A stretch of 40,547 nt of DNA from Thermomonas haemolytica (GTDB lineage: Bacteria; Pseudomonadota; Gammaproteobacteria; Xanthomonadales; Xanthomonadaceae), in NCBI RefSeq assembly GCF_004346265.1, contig NZ_SMAP01000013.1, positions 1 to 40,547 of the forward strand, read 5' to 3'. The translations under genes were made by a program, and so were the position numbers. Shown piece by piece: positions 26,350 to 34,418 of the stretch (positions are counted from its first letter, which is position 1; each line of letters starts with the position of its first letter). Under the pieces are notes generated by a model. That model had not been told where the DNA came from. It did not search any database and saw only the letters and a program-made list of their open reading frames with translations.

Positions 26350-28104
26350 ATGACCAGCAAGCTCGAATCCCTGAACCAGTGGGTCGCGGAGGTGGCGCAC
26401 CTCACCCGCCCGGCCGCCATCCACTGGTGCGATGGCAGTGACGCCGAACACGCGGCGCTGATCGCGCGGATGGAAGCCGACGGCACCCTGGTCCGCCTCA
26501 ACGAGGCCACCCATCCCGGCAGCTGGCTGCACCGTTCGCATCCGGACGACGTGGCGCGGGTCGAGCACCTCACCTTCGTCTGCACCACCGAGCGCGAGGA
26601 CGCCGGCCCCAACAACCACTGGATGGCGCCGGATGCGGCGCACGCCAAGATGGACGCGCTGTTCGACGGCTGCATGCAGGGCCGCACGCTGTACGTGATC
26701 CCCTACTGCATGGGCCCGATCGACTCGCCGCTGTCGCGCTGCGGGGTGGAGATCACCGACTCGCCGTACGTGGTCGCCAACATGCGCATCATGACCCGCA
26801 TGGGCGCGCCGGCGCTGGCGCGCATCGAGCGCGAGGGCACCTTCGTCAAGGGCCTGCATTCCACCGGCGAGCTCGATCCCGAGCGCCGCTTCATCATGCA
26901 TTTCCCCGAGGAGCTGACGATCAAGTCCTACGGCTCCGGCTACGGCGGCAACGCGCTGCTGGGCAAGAAGTGCCATGCCTTGCGCATTGCGTCCTGGCAG
27001 GCGCGCCAGGAGGGCTGGCTGGCCGAGCACATGCTGATCCTCGGCATCGAGACCCCGCAGGGCCAGACCCACTACATCGCCGCCGCGTTCCCGTCGGCCT
27101 GCGGCAAGACCAACCTGGCCATGCTGATCCCGCCGGAAGGCTACCGCCGCGCCGGCTGGAAGGTGTGGACGGTGGGCGATGACATCTGCTGGATGCGTCC
27201 CGGCGCCGATGGCCGCCTGTATGCCATCAACCCAGAAGCCGGCTTCTTCGGGGTGGCCCCGGGCACCTCGGCCAAGTCCAATCCGAACGCGCTGGCCTCG
27301 GTGCAGGCCAACACCATCTTCACCAACGTCGGCGTCACCGCGGACAACCAGCCGTGGTGGGAAGGCATCGACAACGGCCTGGCCCCCGCGCTGGACTGGC
27401 GCGGCGAGCCGTTCGACCCGGCCACGCGCCCGGCCGCGCATCCGAACGCGCGCTTCACCGTCAGCGCCCGCCAATGCCCGTCGTACTCGCCGATGGCCGA
27501 AGACCCGCAGGGCGTGCCGATCAGCGCCATCGTGTTCGGCGGCCGCCGCGCCTCGCTGGTGCCGCTGGTGTTCCAGGCGCGCGACTGGACCCACGGCGTG
27601 CTGGTGGGGGCGGCGATGGGCTCGGAGACCACCGCCGCGGCGACCGGCGCGGTCGGCGTGATGCGCCGCGACCCGATGGCGATGAAGCCGTTCTGCGGCT
27701 ACAACTTCGCCGACTACTTCGCGCACTGGCTGTCGTTCGACCGCCCGGGCGCACGGCTGCCCGCGGTCTTCCACGTCAACTGGTTCCGCAAGGGCGACGA
27801 CGGCAAGTTCCTGTGGCCCGGCTTCGGCGACAACCTGCGCGTGCTGGAATGGATCATCGGTCGCGTGCAAGGCACGGCGGGTGCCGTGGAGACCCCGATC
27901 GGCCACCTGCCGGCCGAGGCCGACCTCAACCTCGAGGGCGTGGCCCTGTCCGACGAGGCGCGCGCCAAGCTGTTTGGCCTCGACCATGCGGGCTGGCAGG
28001 CCGAGTTCGCCAGCATCGGCCGCGACCTCGAGGACTACGGCCCGCGCCTGCCCGAGGCCCTGCGACAAGAGCAGCAGCGGATCGCGCGCGCCCTGGCCGC
28101 TTGA
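26350..28104 (+). CDS. pckG: Phosphoenolpyruvate carboxykinase (GTP)
   Basis: 584 residues; converts oxaloacetate to phosphoenolpyruvate with GTP in gluconeogenesis. The kinase P-loop PSACGKTN (residues 248-255) with the reactive cysteine of the GTP-dependent class is present, together with YGGNALLGKKCHALRIAS, the metal-binding VGDDICWMR, and FGGRRAS. The C-terminal part has WPGFGDNLRVLEW, which shapes the guanine site. Start ATG at 26350 follows AAGGACC. Its position beside fatty-acid oxidation genes fits growth on acetyl-CoA sources. A terminator-like hairpin follows 27 bases after the stop. Confidence 0.96.
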   Translation: MTSKLESLNQWVAEVAHLTRPAAIHWCDGSDAEHAALIARMEADGTLVRLNEATHPGSWLHRSHPDDVARVEHLTFVCTTEREDAGPNNHWMAPDAAHAKMDALFDGCMQGRTLYVIPYCMGPIDSPLSRCGVEITDSPYVVANMRIMTRMGAPALARIEREGTFVKGLHSTGELDPERRFIMHFPEELTIKSYGSGYGGNALLGKKCHALRIASWQARQEGWLAEHMLILGIETPQGQTHYIAAAFPSACGKTNLAMLIPPEGYRRAGWKVWTVGDDICWMRPGADGRLYAINPEAGFFGVAPGTSAKSNPNALASVQANTIFTNVGVTADNQPWWEGIDNGLAPALDWRGEPFDPATRPAAHPNARFTVSARQCPSYSPMAEDPQGVPISAIVFGGRRASLVPLVFQARDWTHGVLVGAAMGSETTAAATGAVGVMRRDPMAMKPFCGYNFADYFAHWLSFDRPGARLPAVFHVNWFRKGDDGKFLWPGFGDNLRVLEWIIGRVQGTAGAVETPIGHLPAEADLNLEGVALSDEARAKLFGLDHAGWQAEFASIGRDLEDYGPRLPEALRQEQQRIARALAA

Positions 28105-28131
28105 TCACGCCGCATCCGCCGGCATCCCGCC

Positions 28132-28154
28132 AAGCCCCGGCCCCGCCGGGGCTT
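28132..28154 (+). terminator. Probable terminator of pckG
   Basis: A perfect 9-bp GC-rich stem (AAGCCCCGG and complement) with loop CCCCG, followed by CGTCTTCT rather than a clean T-run. Good hairpin, modest T-tract. Confidence 0.7.
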
Positions 28155-28265
28155 CGTCTTCTGTAGCGGCGACCGCCGCCATGCCTGCGCTGTCAAGTCC
28201 CGTCCGGCATCCGTTGCGCCCGAAACTGAATGCGCAGCCAGCATCATGAATGCGCCCTGAGGGCC

Positions 28266-28295
28266 TTGTTAAAGAATTGTTGACTGGTCTATAGT
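28266..28295 (+). promoter_or_regulatory. Predicted promoter of the TonB-dependent receptor gene
   Basis: TTGTTA (28266-28271) and TATAGT (28290-28295) are separated by 18 bases in an AT-rich patch within a GC-rich spacer. A TTGACT (28280-28285) also lies in the spacer but is too close to the -10. The leader would be about 70 bases and ends in GGGGG before the ATG. Confidence 0.6.
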
Positions 28296-28372
28296 CGGGC
28301 AGTCGGGCCATCGCAGGCCGGGCGTATCTGTACAACTTCTAGTCACTTCGTCCCACATGGGGGTTACACACA

Positions 28373-31300
28373 ATGGCTTCTAATTACCTGGCCAAGGGCC
28401 TGAAGCGAAGCGCACTGACCGTTGCTCTGGGTCTGTGCTTCGCGGGTGGCGTGCAGGCGCAAAGCACCACGGGCGGCATCAACGGTTCCGCGCCGGCAGG
28501 CTCGACCGTGACCGTGACCAATAACAGCGGCTTCACCCGTACCGTCACCGTCGACGCGAACGGCCGCTTCAACATCAACAACCTGCCGGTCGGCAACTAC
28601 ACCGTGACCTCCGGCAGTGAGAAGCGTGAAGTGGTGGTGACCGTCGGCTCCAGCGCCGCGGCCTCCTTCGGTGGCGCCGCCACCACCCTCGGGACCGTGA
28701 CCGTCACCGGGACCACCATCGCGCCGATCGACACCACCACCCTCGACACCCGCTCCGTGGTCACGGCGCAGCAGCTGCAGCGCCTGCCGCTGGCGCGTTC
28801 CGCCGAAGCCATCGCGCTGCTGGCTCCGGGTGCCGTCAATGGCGCGGCCGGCTTCTTCGGTGGCCTGGTGTCCTTCGGCGGTTCCGGCGTGTCCGAGAAC
28901 GCCTACTACGTGAACGGCTACTTCACCGGCGAGCCGGTGTCCAACCTGGGCGGCTTCACCCTGCCGTACCAGGCGATCGAGCAGCAGGAAACCTTCCTGG
29001 GCGGCTACAGCGCGAAGTACGGCCGTTCCGACGGTGGCGTGATCAACCAGATCGGTAAGCGCGGCACCAACGACTGGCACTTCGGTGGTCAGGTGACCTA
29101 CACCCCGAAGAGCCTGCGTGGCAAGCCTGAAGATGTCTATTTCCCCAACATCTCGCTGCCTTCCGGATATACCTACCAGAACACCACCCAGCCGGGTACG
29201 CTCTACCAGCGCGGCAAGGACAATGTGACCTGGAGCCACAGCTACACGGCCTACGCCAGCGGCCCCATCATCAAGGACCGCCTGTTCTTCTTCGCCTTGG
29301 GTGAGTGGAACCGTTCGGAAACCACCACGACCCCGACCGCGCTGGCCAGTGCGCCGCGTCTGACCGACAACACCACCAAGAATCCGAAGCTGTACGGCAA
29401 GCTGGACTGGTCGATCACTGACAACCACTTCCTGGAGTACACCTACCTGAGCGACAAGTCGGATCGCACGGGTGAGTACTATGCCTACACCTTCTCCGAC
29501 GGCAGCATCGGCTCCAAGCTGTCGGTGGTGCCGGATCCGTTCTACCAGAAGAACGAATTCAACATCCTCAAGTACACCGGCTACCTCACCGACACCCTGA
29601 CCCTGAGCGCCCTGTACGGCGAGAGCACGCTGCACAAGCGCCAGATCAACCCGTCCATCCTGCCGGGCGTTCCGCTCCTGGGCGGCGTGAGCAACCAGAA
29701 CCCGGCCATCACCGGCGGCACGCCGATCACCAACAACCAGAGCGGTGCCGTTGGTATCAATGCCAAGGACAAGAGCAAGGGTACGCGCGTCGACCTCGAG
29801 TGGGTGCTGGGGCGCCACACGCTGACGGCCGGTATCGACAACATCAAGTTCGAAGCCTTCAATGAAGGCCAGGATCAGCTGGTCGACCGCTGGATCTATG
29901 GCCGCACCACCGGCAACATCGTGCCCGGCCACGTTGGCAGCCCGGCGAGCCCGTCCAATCCGAACGGCTATTACGCCTACAAGCTGATCTTCAAGACCGC
30001 GACCAGCATGTCGCTGGACCAGAAGGCGTACTACCTGGAAGACCGCTGGCAGATCACCGACAACTTCCTGCTGTCGCTGGGTATCCGCAACGACAAGTTC
30101 GTCAACCGCAACAACGTGGGCGAAGCCTATCTGGATGCCAAGAACCAGTGGGCGCCGCGCATCGGTTTCTCCTGGGACGTGAACGGCGACAGCTCGATGA
30201 AGGTGTTCGGTAATGCCGGTCGCTACTTCCTGGCGCTGCCGAACAACGTCGCCATCCGTGGCGCGTCGGCCTCGACCTTCACCCGCGAGTACTTCACCTA
30301 CACCGGCATCGCCGCGGACGGCACCCCGACCGGCCTGACCCCGGTGCCGCGCACGGACGGTGGCAGCGGCCCGTACTCGTCCAACGGTGAGTACGGCCTG
30401 CCTGTCGACGTGAAGGCGTTCGCGCCCAGCGATCTGAAGAACATGTACCAGGACGAGTACATCCTGGGCATGGAGAAGATGCTGACCTCGGATTGGATGC
30501 TGGGTGCCAAGCTGACCCATCGCAGCCTGAAGTCGGCCGTGGATGACTTCTGCGATCCCTACGCGCTGATGGATGCGGCCGGCCTGACCCCGGTGGACTT
30601 CCAGAACGGCAAGTTCATCGCCACCAACGCGGGCGGTACCCGCATGGAAGTGGCCTACTGCTACATGTTCAACCCGGGTGGCGCCAACACCTACAGCTTC
30701 GCCAACGTGGACGGCAGCAATAACCCGACCGGCACCCGTACCGACATGAAGATCAGCTCCGCGCAGCTGGGCTTCGATCAGGGCGTGAAGCGCACCTACA
30801 CCGCTCTGGACCTGTACCTGGAGCGTCCGTGGGATGGCAAGTGGGAAGCCCGCATCGACTACACCTTCAGCAAGAGCCGCGGCAATACCGAGGGCCAGGT
30901 GAAGTCCGAGTTCGGCCAGACCAACATCTCCAAGACGCAGGACTGGGATGCGGCCGCCCTCATGCGCTACTCCTACGGCTATCTGGCCAACGACCGTCGC
31001 CACCAGTTGAAGATGCGCGGTAGCTACGCCATCACCGACGAGTGGCTGGCCTCGGCCAATATCCGTATCGTCTCGGGTGCGCCGATCAGCTGCCTGGGTT
31101 ATTTCAACCCCGGCAACATCAACGAGAACGATCCGGCCGCGGATCCGGTCGGCTACGGTTCCAGCTACCACACCTGCTTTGGCCAGGTCGCGACTCCGGG
31201 CAGCCAGCGGACGCCCTGGACCAAGACCATCGATCTGGGCCTGACCTACCGTCCGGCCTACTTCGACAAGAAGCTGTCGGTGGCGGTGGCGGTGCGCAAC

Positions 31301-31438
31301 GTGACCAACGACAGGAAGACCACGCAGGTGGACGTCACCTCGGAGACGGCGCCGTACACGGTGTCGAACACCTACCTGCTGCCGATCGCGCAGCAGGCTC
31401 CGCGTACGGTCCAGTTCAGCGTTTCGTACGACTGGTAA
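28373..31438 (+). CDS. TonB-dependent receptor, Oar-like
   Basis: 1021 residues. A signal peptide (to GGVQAQ, about residue 30) is followed by a carboxypeptidase-regulatory-like beta domain (about 31-105, with GRFNINNLPVGNYTV), a plug domain (about 110-240, with ENAYYVNGYFTG and YGRSDGGVINQIGKRG) and a long barrel ending in VQFSVSYDW, with terminal aromatic as expected. Oar-like receptors are outer-membrane importers or surface proteins energised by TonB; the ligand is unknown. Codon use is rich in GGT and CGT compared with neighbours, which suggests high expression. Its own promoter and a strong terminator make it a single-gene unit; a TPR-sulfotransferase starts just after the terminator. 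Confidence 0.92.
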   Translation: MASNYLAKGLKRSALTVALGLCFAGGVQAQSTTGGINGSAPAGSTVTVTNNSGFTRTVTVDANGRFNINNLPVGNYTVTSGSEKREVVVTVGSSAAASFGGAATTLGTVTVTGTTIAPIDTTTLDTRSVVTAQQLQRLPLARSAEAIALLAPGAVNGAAGFFGGLVSFGGSGVSENAYYVNGYFTGEPVSNLGGFTLPYQAIEQQETFLGGYSAKYGRSDGGVINQIGKRGTNDWHFGGQVTYTPKSLRGKPEDVYFPNISLPSGYTYQNTTQPGTLYQRGKDNVTWSHSYTAYASGPIIKDRLFFFALGEWNRSETTTTPTALASAPRLTDNTTKNPKLYGKLDWSITDNHFLEYTYLSDKSDRTGEYYAYTFSDGSIGSKLSVVPDPFYQKNEFNILKYTGYLTDTLTLSALYGESTLHKRQINPSILPGVPLLGGVSNQNPAITGGTPITNNQSGAVGINAKDKSKGTRVDLEWVLGRHTLTAGIDNIKFEAFNEGQDQLVDRWIYGRTTGNIVPGHVGSPASPSNPNGYYAYKLIFKTATSMSLDQKAYYLEDRWQITDNFLLSLGIRNDKFVNRNNVGEAYLDAKNQWAPRIGFSWDVNGDSSMKVFGNAGRYFLALPNNVAIRGASASTFTREYFTYTGIAADGTPTGLTPVPRTDGGSGPYSSNGEYGLPVDVKAFAPSDLKNMYQDEYILGMEKMLTSDWMLGAKLTHRSLKSAVDDFCDPYALMDAAGLTPVDFQNGKFIATNAGGTRMEVAYCYMFNPGGANTYSFANVDGSNNPTGTRTDMKISSAQLGFDQGVKRTYTALDLYLERPWDGKWEARIDYTFSKSRGNTEGQVKSEFGQTNISKTQDWDAAALMRYSYGYLANDRRHQLKMRGSYAITDEWLASANIRIVSGAPISCLGYFNPGNINENDPAADPVGYGSSYHTCFGQVATPGSQRTPWTKTIDLGLTYRPAYFDKKLSVAVAVRNVTNDRKTTQVDVTSETAPYTVSNTYLLPIAQQAPRTVQFSVSYDW

Positions 31439-31493
31439 TCCGCTTTACAGCAGCGGGCGCTCGACTGGGCGCCTGCTGTCGGCAAGCGACTTC

Positions 31494-31522
31494 ACCGGCC
31501 CCGCAAGGGGCCGGTTTTTTTT
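31494..31522 (+). terminator. Rho-independent terminator after the TonB-dependent receptor
   Basis: A perfect 9-bp stem (ACCGGCCCC and complement), a GCAA tetraloop and a run of eight T (31515-31522). This is one of the best terminators in the window, yet the next reading frame can start only 3 bases after the T-run. Confidence 0.95.
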
Positions 31523-31525
31523 GCC

Positions 31526-33112
31526 ATGATGGTGCGCAGCATGGAAATGAAATTGATGGCTGCAAGGCAACAGGCGCAAGGGCTCGTCGCCAGGGGGGCA
31601 TGGGCCGAGGTACGCGCGTTGTGGCTGCGCGAACTGGCCGGCATGCCAGATTCCGGCGACATCATGGTGGAGTTGTCGTACGTAGAATCCCATGCGGGAG
31701 GCTATCGGAAGGCCTTGGAGTGGGCCGAACGCGCATCTGGCCACCTGCCCGTCACCGAAGAGGGCAGGCTCGGGCTTATCCGTAGGTTGCACACCTTCAA
31801 CCTGTCGAGCGCCCTGCACGCGACCGCACAGGGATTCCTGACGGATCGGGGGGCGTCCCCGACGGTGCTGGCCGAATGCGGGCGCTGCCTGAGCCTGGCC
31901 GGTGATTTCGCCATGGCACGGCGCTGTATCGACGCTGCGATCCAGCATGGCCAGGCCAGCGAGGCGATATCGCTCCTGCACGCGCAACTACTTGTCCAGG
32001 AGGGTGCTTCGCAGGAAGCGGAGGATATTTTCGAGGGACTGCTTGCGCGCAACCCCGCGAACGCCCAGGCTTGGTGGCTACTCGCCAGGCTCAAGTCGCA
32101 CACTGCAGAGCGGAACCACATCGCGCGCATCCTTTCCGCGTTGCAGGTCGCTGGTGATGATCCCCATCGCGCCGCACTGCTGGCTCGGGCACTTCACAAG
32201 GAAGCGGATGATGTCGGCGACAGGGCGCTGGCATGGAGCGCCCTCGAGCTGATGTGCCGGGCAAAGCGACGCGTTGAGCACTACGACCCGTCGGAAGAGC
32301 GACGCCTGCTTCAACGCCTGCTCGATTTCCCGTTAGATGCCATATCCGCTGCCGCTGATCAGGGGGCGGTGCCGATTTTCATTGTCGGCATGCACCGGTC
32401 TGGCACCACGCTCTTGGAGCAGATGCTTGCCGCCAGTCCGCAGTTGAGTGCGCTTGGCGAGCTTTCGGATTTTCCTGCGGCTTTGCGGTATGCGGCCGAC
32501 TGCCATGCCCGGGATATTGTCGACGTGAATGTCCTGGACAGGCTGATCGAACGGCGCCAGGTCGATGTCGGAAGCATTTATCTCGGAAAAGTCGCGTGGC
32601 GTCTCGAGGGGGTCCGCTTCTTCACGGACAAGCAGCCGGGGAACTACAGGGTGCTGGGACTGATCTGCCGGGCCTTGCCGCAGGCCAGGGTCCTGCACAT
32701 GGTGAGGCATCCTCTGGAGGTCTGCTTTTCGAACCTTCGGGAAATCTTCAACGGAATCAATGCGTTTTCGTACGATCAGGCCACGCTTGCCGACCATTAC
32801 CTTGCTTACCGGAAGCTGATGGCGCACTGGCACCGGATGTTTCCGGGAAGGATACTCGACGTCAATTATTCGGATCTGGTCGCGGATCCCGAGGGCAGCC
32901 TGCGCAGGGTGTCGGCTTTCTGCGGAATGCAGTATGTCCCGGAGATGGCGGATCCACGCAACAGCCGCCGCAAGGCCGTGGCGACTGCCAGTACGGTGCA
33001 GGTTCGTCAGCGCGTCATCGATCAGCGTGTCCCGAAGTGGAAGGCATATGAGCCCCACCTGCAGCCGCTGATGAACGCATTGCGGGAAGGAGGGTGCGCA
33101 CTGGTGCCATGA
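31526..33112 (+). CDS. TPR-containing sulfotransferase family protein
   Basis: 528 residues. The N-terminal half (about 10-270) is helical and made of degenerate tetratricopeptide-like repeats; the C-terminal half is a sulfotransferase. The PAPS-binding P-loop GMHRSGTTLLEQML is at residues 288-301, and the 3'-phosphate site MVRHPLEVCFSNLR follows. It would move sulfate from PAPS to a protein or small acceptor; the acceptor is unknown. TPRs suggest a protein partner. The start is uncertain: ATGs at 31526, 31541 and 31547 all lack a good ribosome site, and the first sits against the receptor terminator. Codons with A or T in the third position are clearly more frequent than in the flanking genes, hinting at transfer. 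No adjacent cysDNC-type PAPS genes are seen. Confidence 0.88.
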   Translation: MMVRSMEMKLMAARQQAQGLVARGAWAEVRALWLRELAGMPDSGDIMVELSYVESHAGGYRKALEWAERASGHLPVTEEGRLGLIRRLHTFNLSSALHATAQGFLTDRGASPTVLAECGRCLSLAGDFAMARRCIDAAIQHGQASEAISLLHAQLLVQEGASQEAEDIFEGLLARNPANAQAWWLLARLKSHTAERNHIARILSALQVAGDDPHRAALLARALHKEADDVGDRALAWSALELMCRAKRRVEHYDPSEERRLLQRLLDFPLDAISAAADQGAVPIFIVGMHRSGTTLLEQMLAASPQLSALGELSDFPAALRYAADCHARDIVDVNVLDRLIERRQVDVGSIYLGKVAWRLEGVRFFTDKQPGNYRVLGLICRALPQARVLHMVRHPLEVCFSNLREIFNGINAFSYDQATLADHYLAYRKLMAHWHRMFPGRILDVNYSDLVADPEGSLRRVSAFCGMQYVPEMADPRNSRRKAVATASTVQVRQRVIDQRVPKWKAYEPHLQPLMNALREGGCALVP

Positions 33113-33132
33113 CTTCCGGCACGTGTTGCCTT

Positions 33133-33168
33133 TGAACTGGTGTATTACATTACTAACACACCAATTCA
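33133..33168. promoter_or_regulatory. 36-bp palindrome upstream of the small gene
   Basis: Two 15-base arms (33133-33147, TGAACTGGTGTATTA; 33154-33168, TAACACACCAATTCA) pair at 13 of 15 positions around a 6-base centre CATTAC. It is strikingly AT-rich for this genome and ends on the first base of the AGGAGG ribosome site. It has the form of an operator for a dimeric repressor; as RNA it could also fold and affect translation. The -35/-10 elements are not clear, though TTGAAC at 33132-33137 could be a -35. Confidence 0.7.
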
Positions 33169-33178
33169 GGAGGCAGTC

Positions 33179-33382
33179 ATGAACATCTCCAGCATCTCCA
33201 CCGTGTCCCGTGGCAGCCTGGCCGGGGAGCGCCGCAAGGCGCCGCGGACCCCGAACGAGGTCGAGACCCGCCTGCAGCGGGTGGGCGAGCGCGAGTTCGG
33301 CATCGGCTACGGGCGCAGCAGCGGGTATGCCCGCGTGCGCAGCTACGTCAGCAGCCAGCCGGCGCTGTTCCGTTGCCGCTGA
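33179..33382 (+). CDS. Small protein of unknown function (67 residues)
   Basis: I do not recognise this protein. It is 67 residues long, starts MNISSISTVSRGSLAGERRK, is basic and rich in Arg, Ser and Gly, and ends in a Tyr/Arg-rich segment (GIGYGRSSGYARVRSYVS). No membrane helix, signal peptide or cysteine pair is present; a DNA- or RNA-binding or disordered protein is possible. Translation is well supported by a perfect AGGAGG (33168-33173) 5 bases before the ATG. A near-perfect 36-bp palindrome lies directly upstream. Its last 35 bases overlap the convergent acpH gene. The frame is open upstream to 33140 but the ribosome site fixes the start. Confidence 0.7.
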   Translation: MNISSISTVSRGSLAGERRKAPRTPNEVETRLQRVGEREFGIGYGRSSGYARVRSYVSSQPALFRCR

Positions 33383-33980
33383 GCCCCAAGCCCGGGGTGG
33401 CGCGGAATGCGGCGGCGGCCTGCAGCAGGTCCGGGAAGAACGCCTCGAACGTCGCCTGCAGGTGGGGCTCGTCCGCGCGCAGCATCTCGAGGCAGGCCAC
33501 CAGTTTCTCGCCGTTGCGCGAGAGCCGGGTCGCGATGCCGCGCACTGCGGTATCCACGCTCTCGCGCCGGGCATACGACCCCAGCCAGTCATGCGCCGCC
33601 ATGCGCGGTGCCAGCGCCGCCAGCCGCGGCGGCAGTCCTTCGCGTCGCTCGTCGAGGATCCGATAGACACGGGCGGTGAACTCCGCCAGTGGTACCTGCG
33701 CTTCCCAGCGCGCCCAGTCGCGCGCCAGGCAATGGTCGAAATACACGTCCAGCACGATGCCGGCATAGCGGCGCAGCGGGCCGAAGCGTGCGCGTGCCGC
33801 TGTCACCGCGGGGTGTGCGTCGGTATAGCGGTCGATCCGCCGGTGGCGCACGATCTCCGCCCGCACCGGGGCCGGCCAGTCATCCAGGGCGCTTTGCCCG
33901 AGCACGAAATCGCCCAGCAGCGCGCCGAGGATGGCGTCGTCGGAATGCCGCGCCAGCCAGGCGTGGGCGAGGTAGTTCAT
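33348..33980 (-). CDS. acpH: Acyl carrier protein phosphodiesterase (DUF479)
   Basis: 210 residues of the AcpH family, which removes phosphopantetheine from acyl carrier protein. The N-terminus MNYLAHAWLARHSDDAILGALLGDFVLG and the metal-binding HRRIDRYTDAHP and VYFDHCLARDW with paired His and Asp residues are typical of this HD-like fold. The C-terminal tail after about residue 190 is Gly/Ala-rich. The ATG at 33980 begins the conserved start although no clear ribosome site is seen, so translation may depend on the gene before it, a lipoprotein gene 31 bases upstream. Convergent with the small-protein gene, overlapping by 35 bases. Confidence 0.9.
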   Translation of the reverse strand: MNYLAHAWLARHSDDAILGALLGDFVLGQSALDDWPAPVRAEIVRHRRIDRYTDAHPAVTAARARFGPLRRYAGIVLDVYFDHCLARDWARWEAQVPLAEFTARVYRILDERREGLPPRLAALAPRMAAHDWLGSYARRESVDTAVRGIATRLSRNGEKLVACLEMLRADEPHLQATFEAFFPDLLQAAAAFRATPGLGLSGNGTAPAGC

Positions 33981-34011
33981 GCGCCGATGGTACGGCGCGG
34001 GACGGGTGCGG

Positions 34012-34410
34012 TCAGTGCGGGGGCGCCGCGGTGGCGCCTTGCGCCGGGTCGGGCTTGCAGTCCGGGCCGAGCGGGCGGGGGGCGGCGGCCACGCACGGGG
34101 TGAAATCGCGCAGCCCCGCGAACTGGCGGGTGTCGCCGCGGGCCACGGCGAAGCGGCGCAGCGGCGCCAGCGCGCAGTCGCGGCGCTGGCCGCAGGCCTC
34201 CGGGTACAGGGTGTAGTGGCACCAGCCGCTGTCGCTGGCGCGGCATTCGAAGCGGGCCACGCCATCTTCCACGCGCGCCCGGCTGGACAGGCTGACGTGG
34301 CCGTCCTGCGCGACCCGGCTGGTGTAATCCACGCCCCCCATCGAGCAGCCGGCCAGGGCCAGCAGGAACTGCAGCAGGGCGACGAGCTTGCTGATGCCGA
34401 AATCGAACAT
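34012..34410 (-). CDS. Small predicted lipoprotein
   Basis: 132 residues beginning MFDFGISKLVALLQFLLALAGC: a hydrophobic signal ending in a lipobox ALAGC, so the mature protein would be fixed to a membrane by the cysteine near residue 22. The remainder has five further cysteines (CRASDSGWCHY, EACGQRRDC, a later FTPC and DCKPD) that may form disulfides. I do not recognise a family. It starts 8 bases after the LytTR regulator gene, with GAGG upstream, and is probably part of the two-component operon, which suggests an envelope role, but no function can be given. Confidence 0.75.
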   Translation of the reverse strand: MFDFGISKLVALLQFLLALAGCSMGGVDYTSRVAQDGHVSLSSRARVEDGVARFECRASDSGWCHYTLYPEACGQRRDCALAPLRRFAVARGDTRQFAGLRDFTPCVAAAPRPLGPDCKPDPAQGATAAPPH

Positions 34411-34418
34411 GTCGGGCC

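Noticed and set aside
28163-28179. GTAG followed by a short GC hairpin as a GTAG-type REP element
   Set aside because: The stem is only 5 bp and no second copy was seen in the window; too weak to call.
28364-31171. 935-codon minus-strand open frame opposite the TonB-dependent receptor
   Set aside because: Shadow frame; the receptor on the plus strand has a signal peptide, plug and barrel signatures and its own promoter and terminator.
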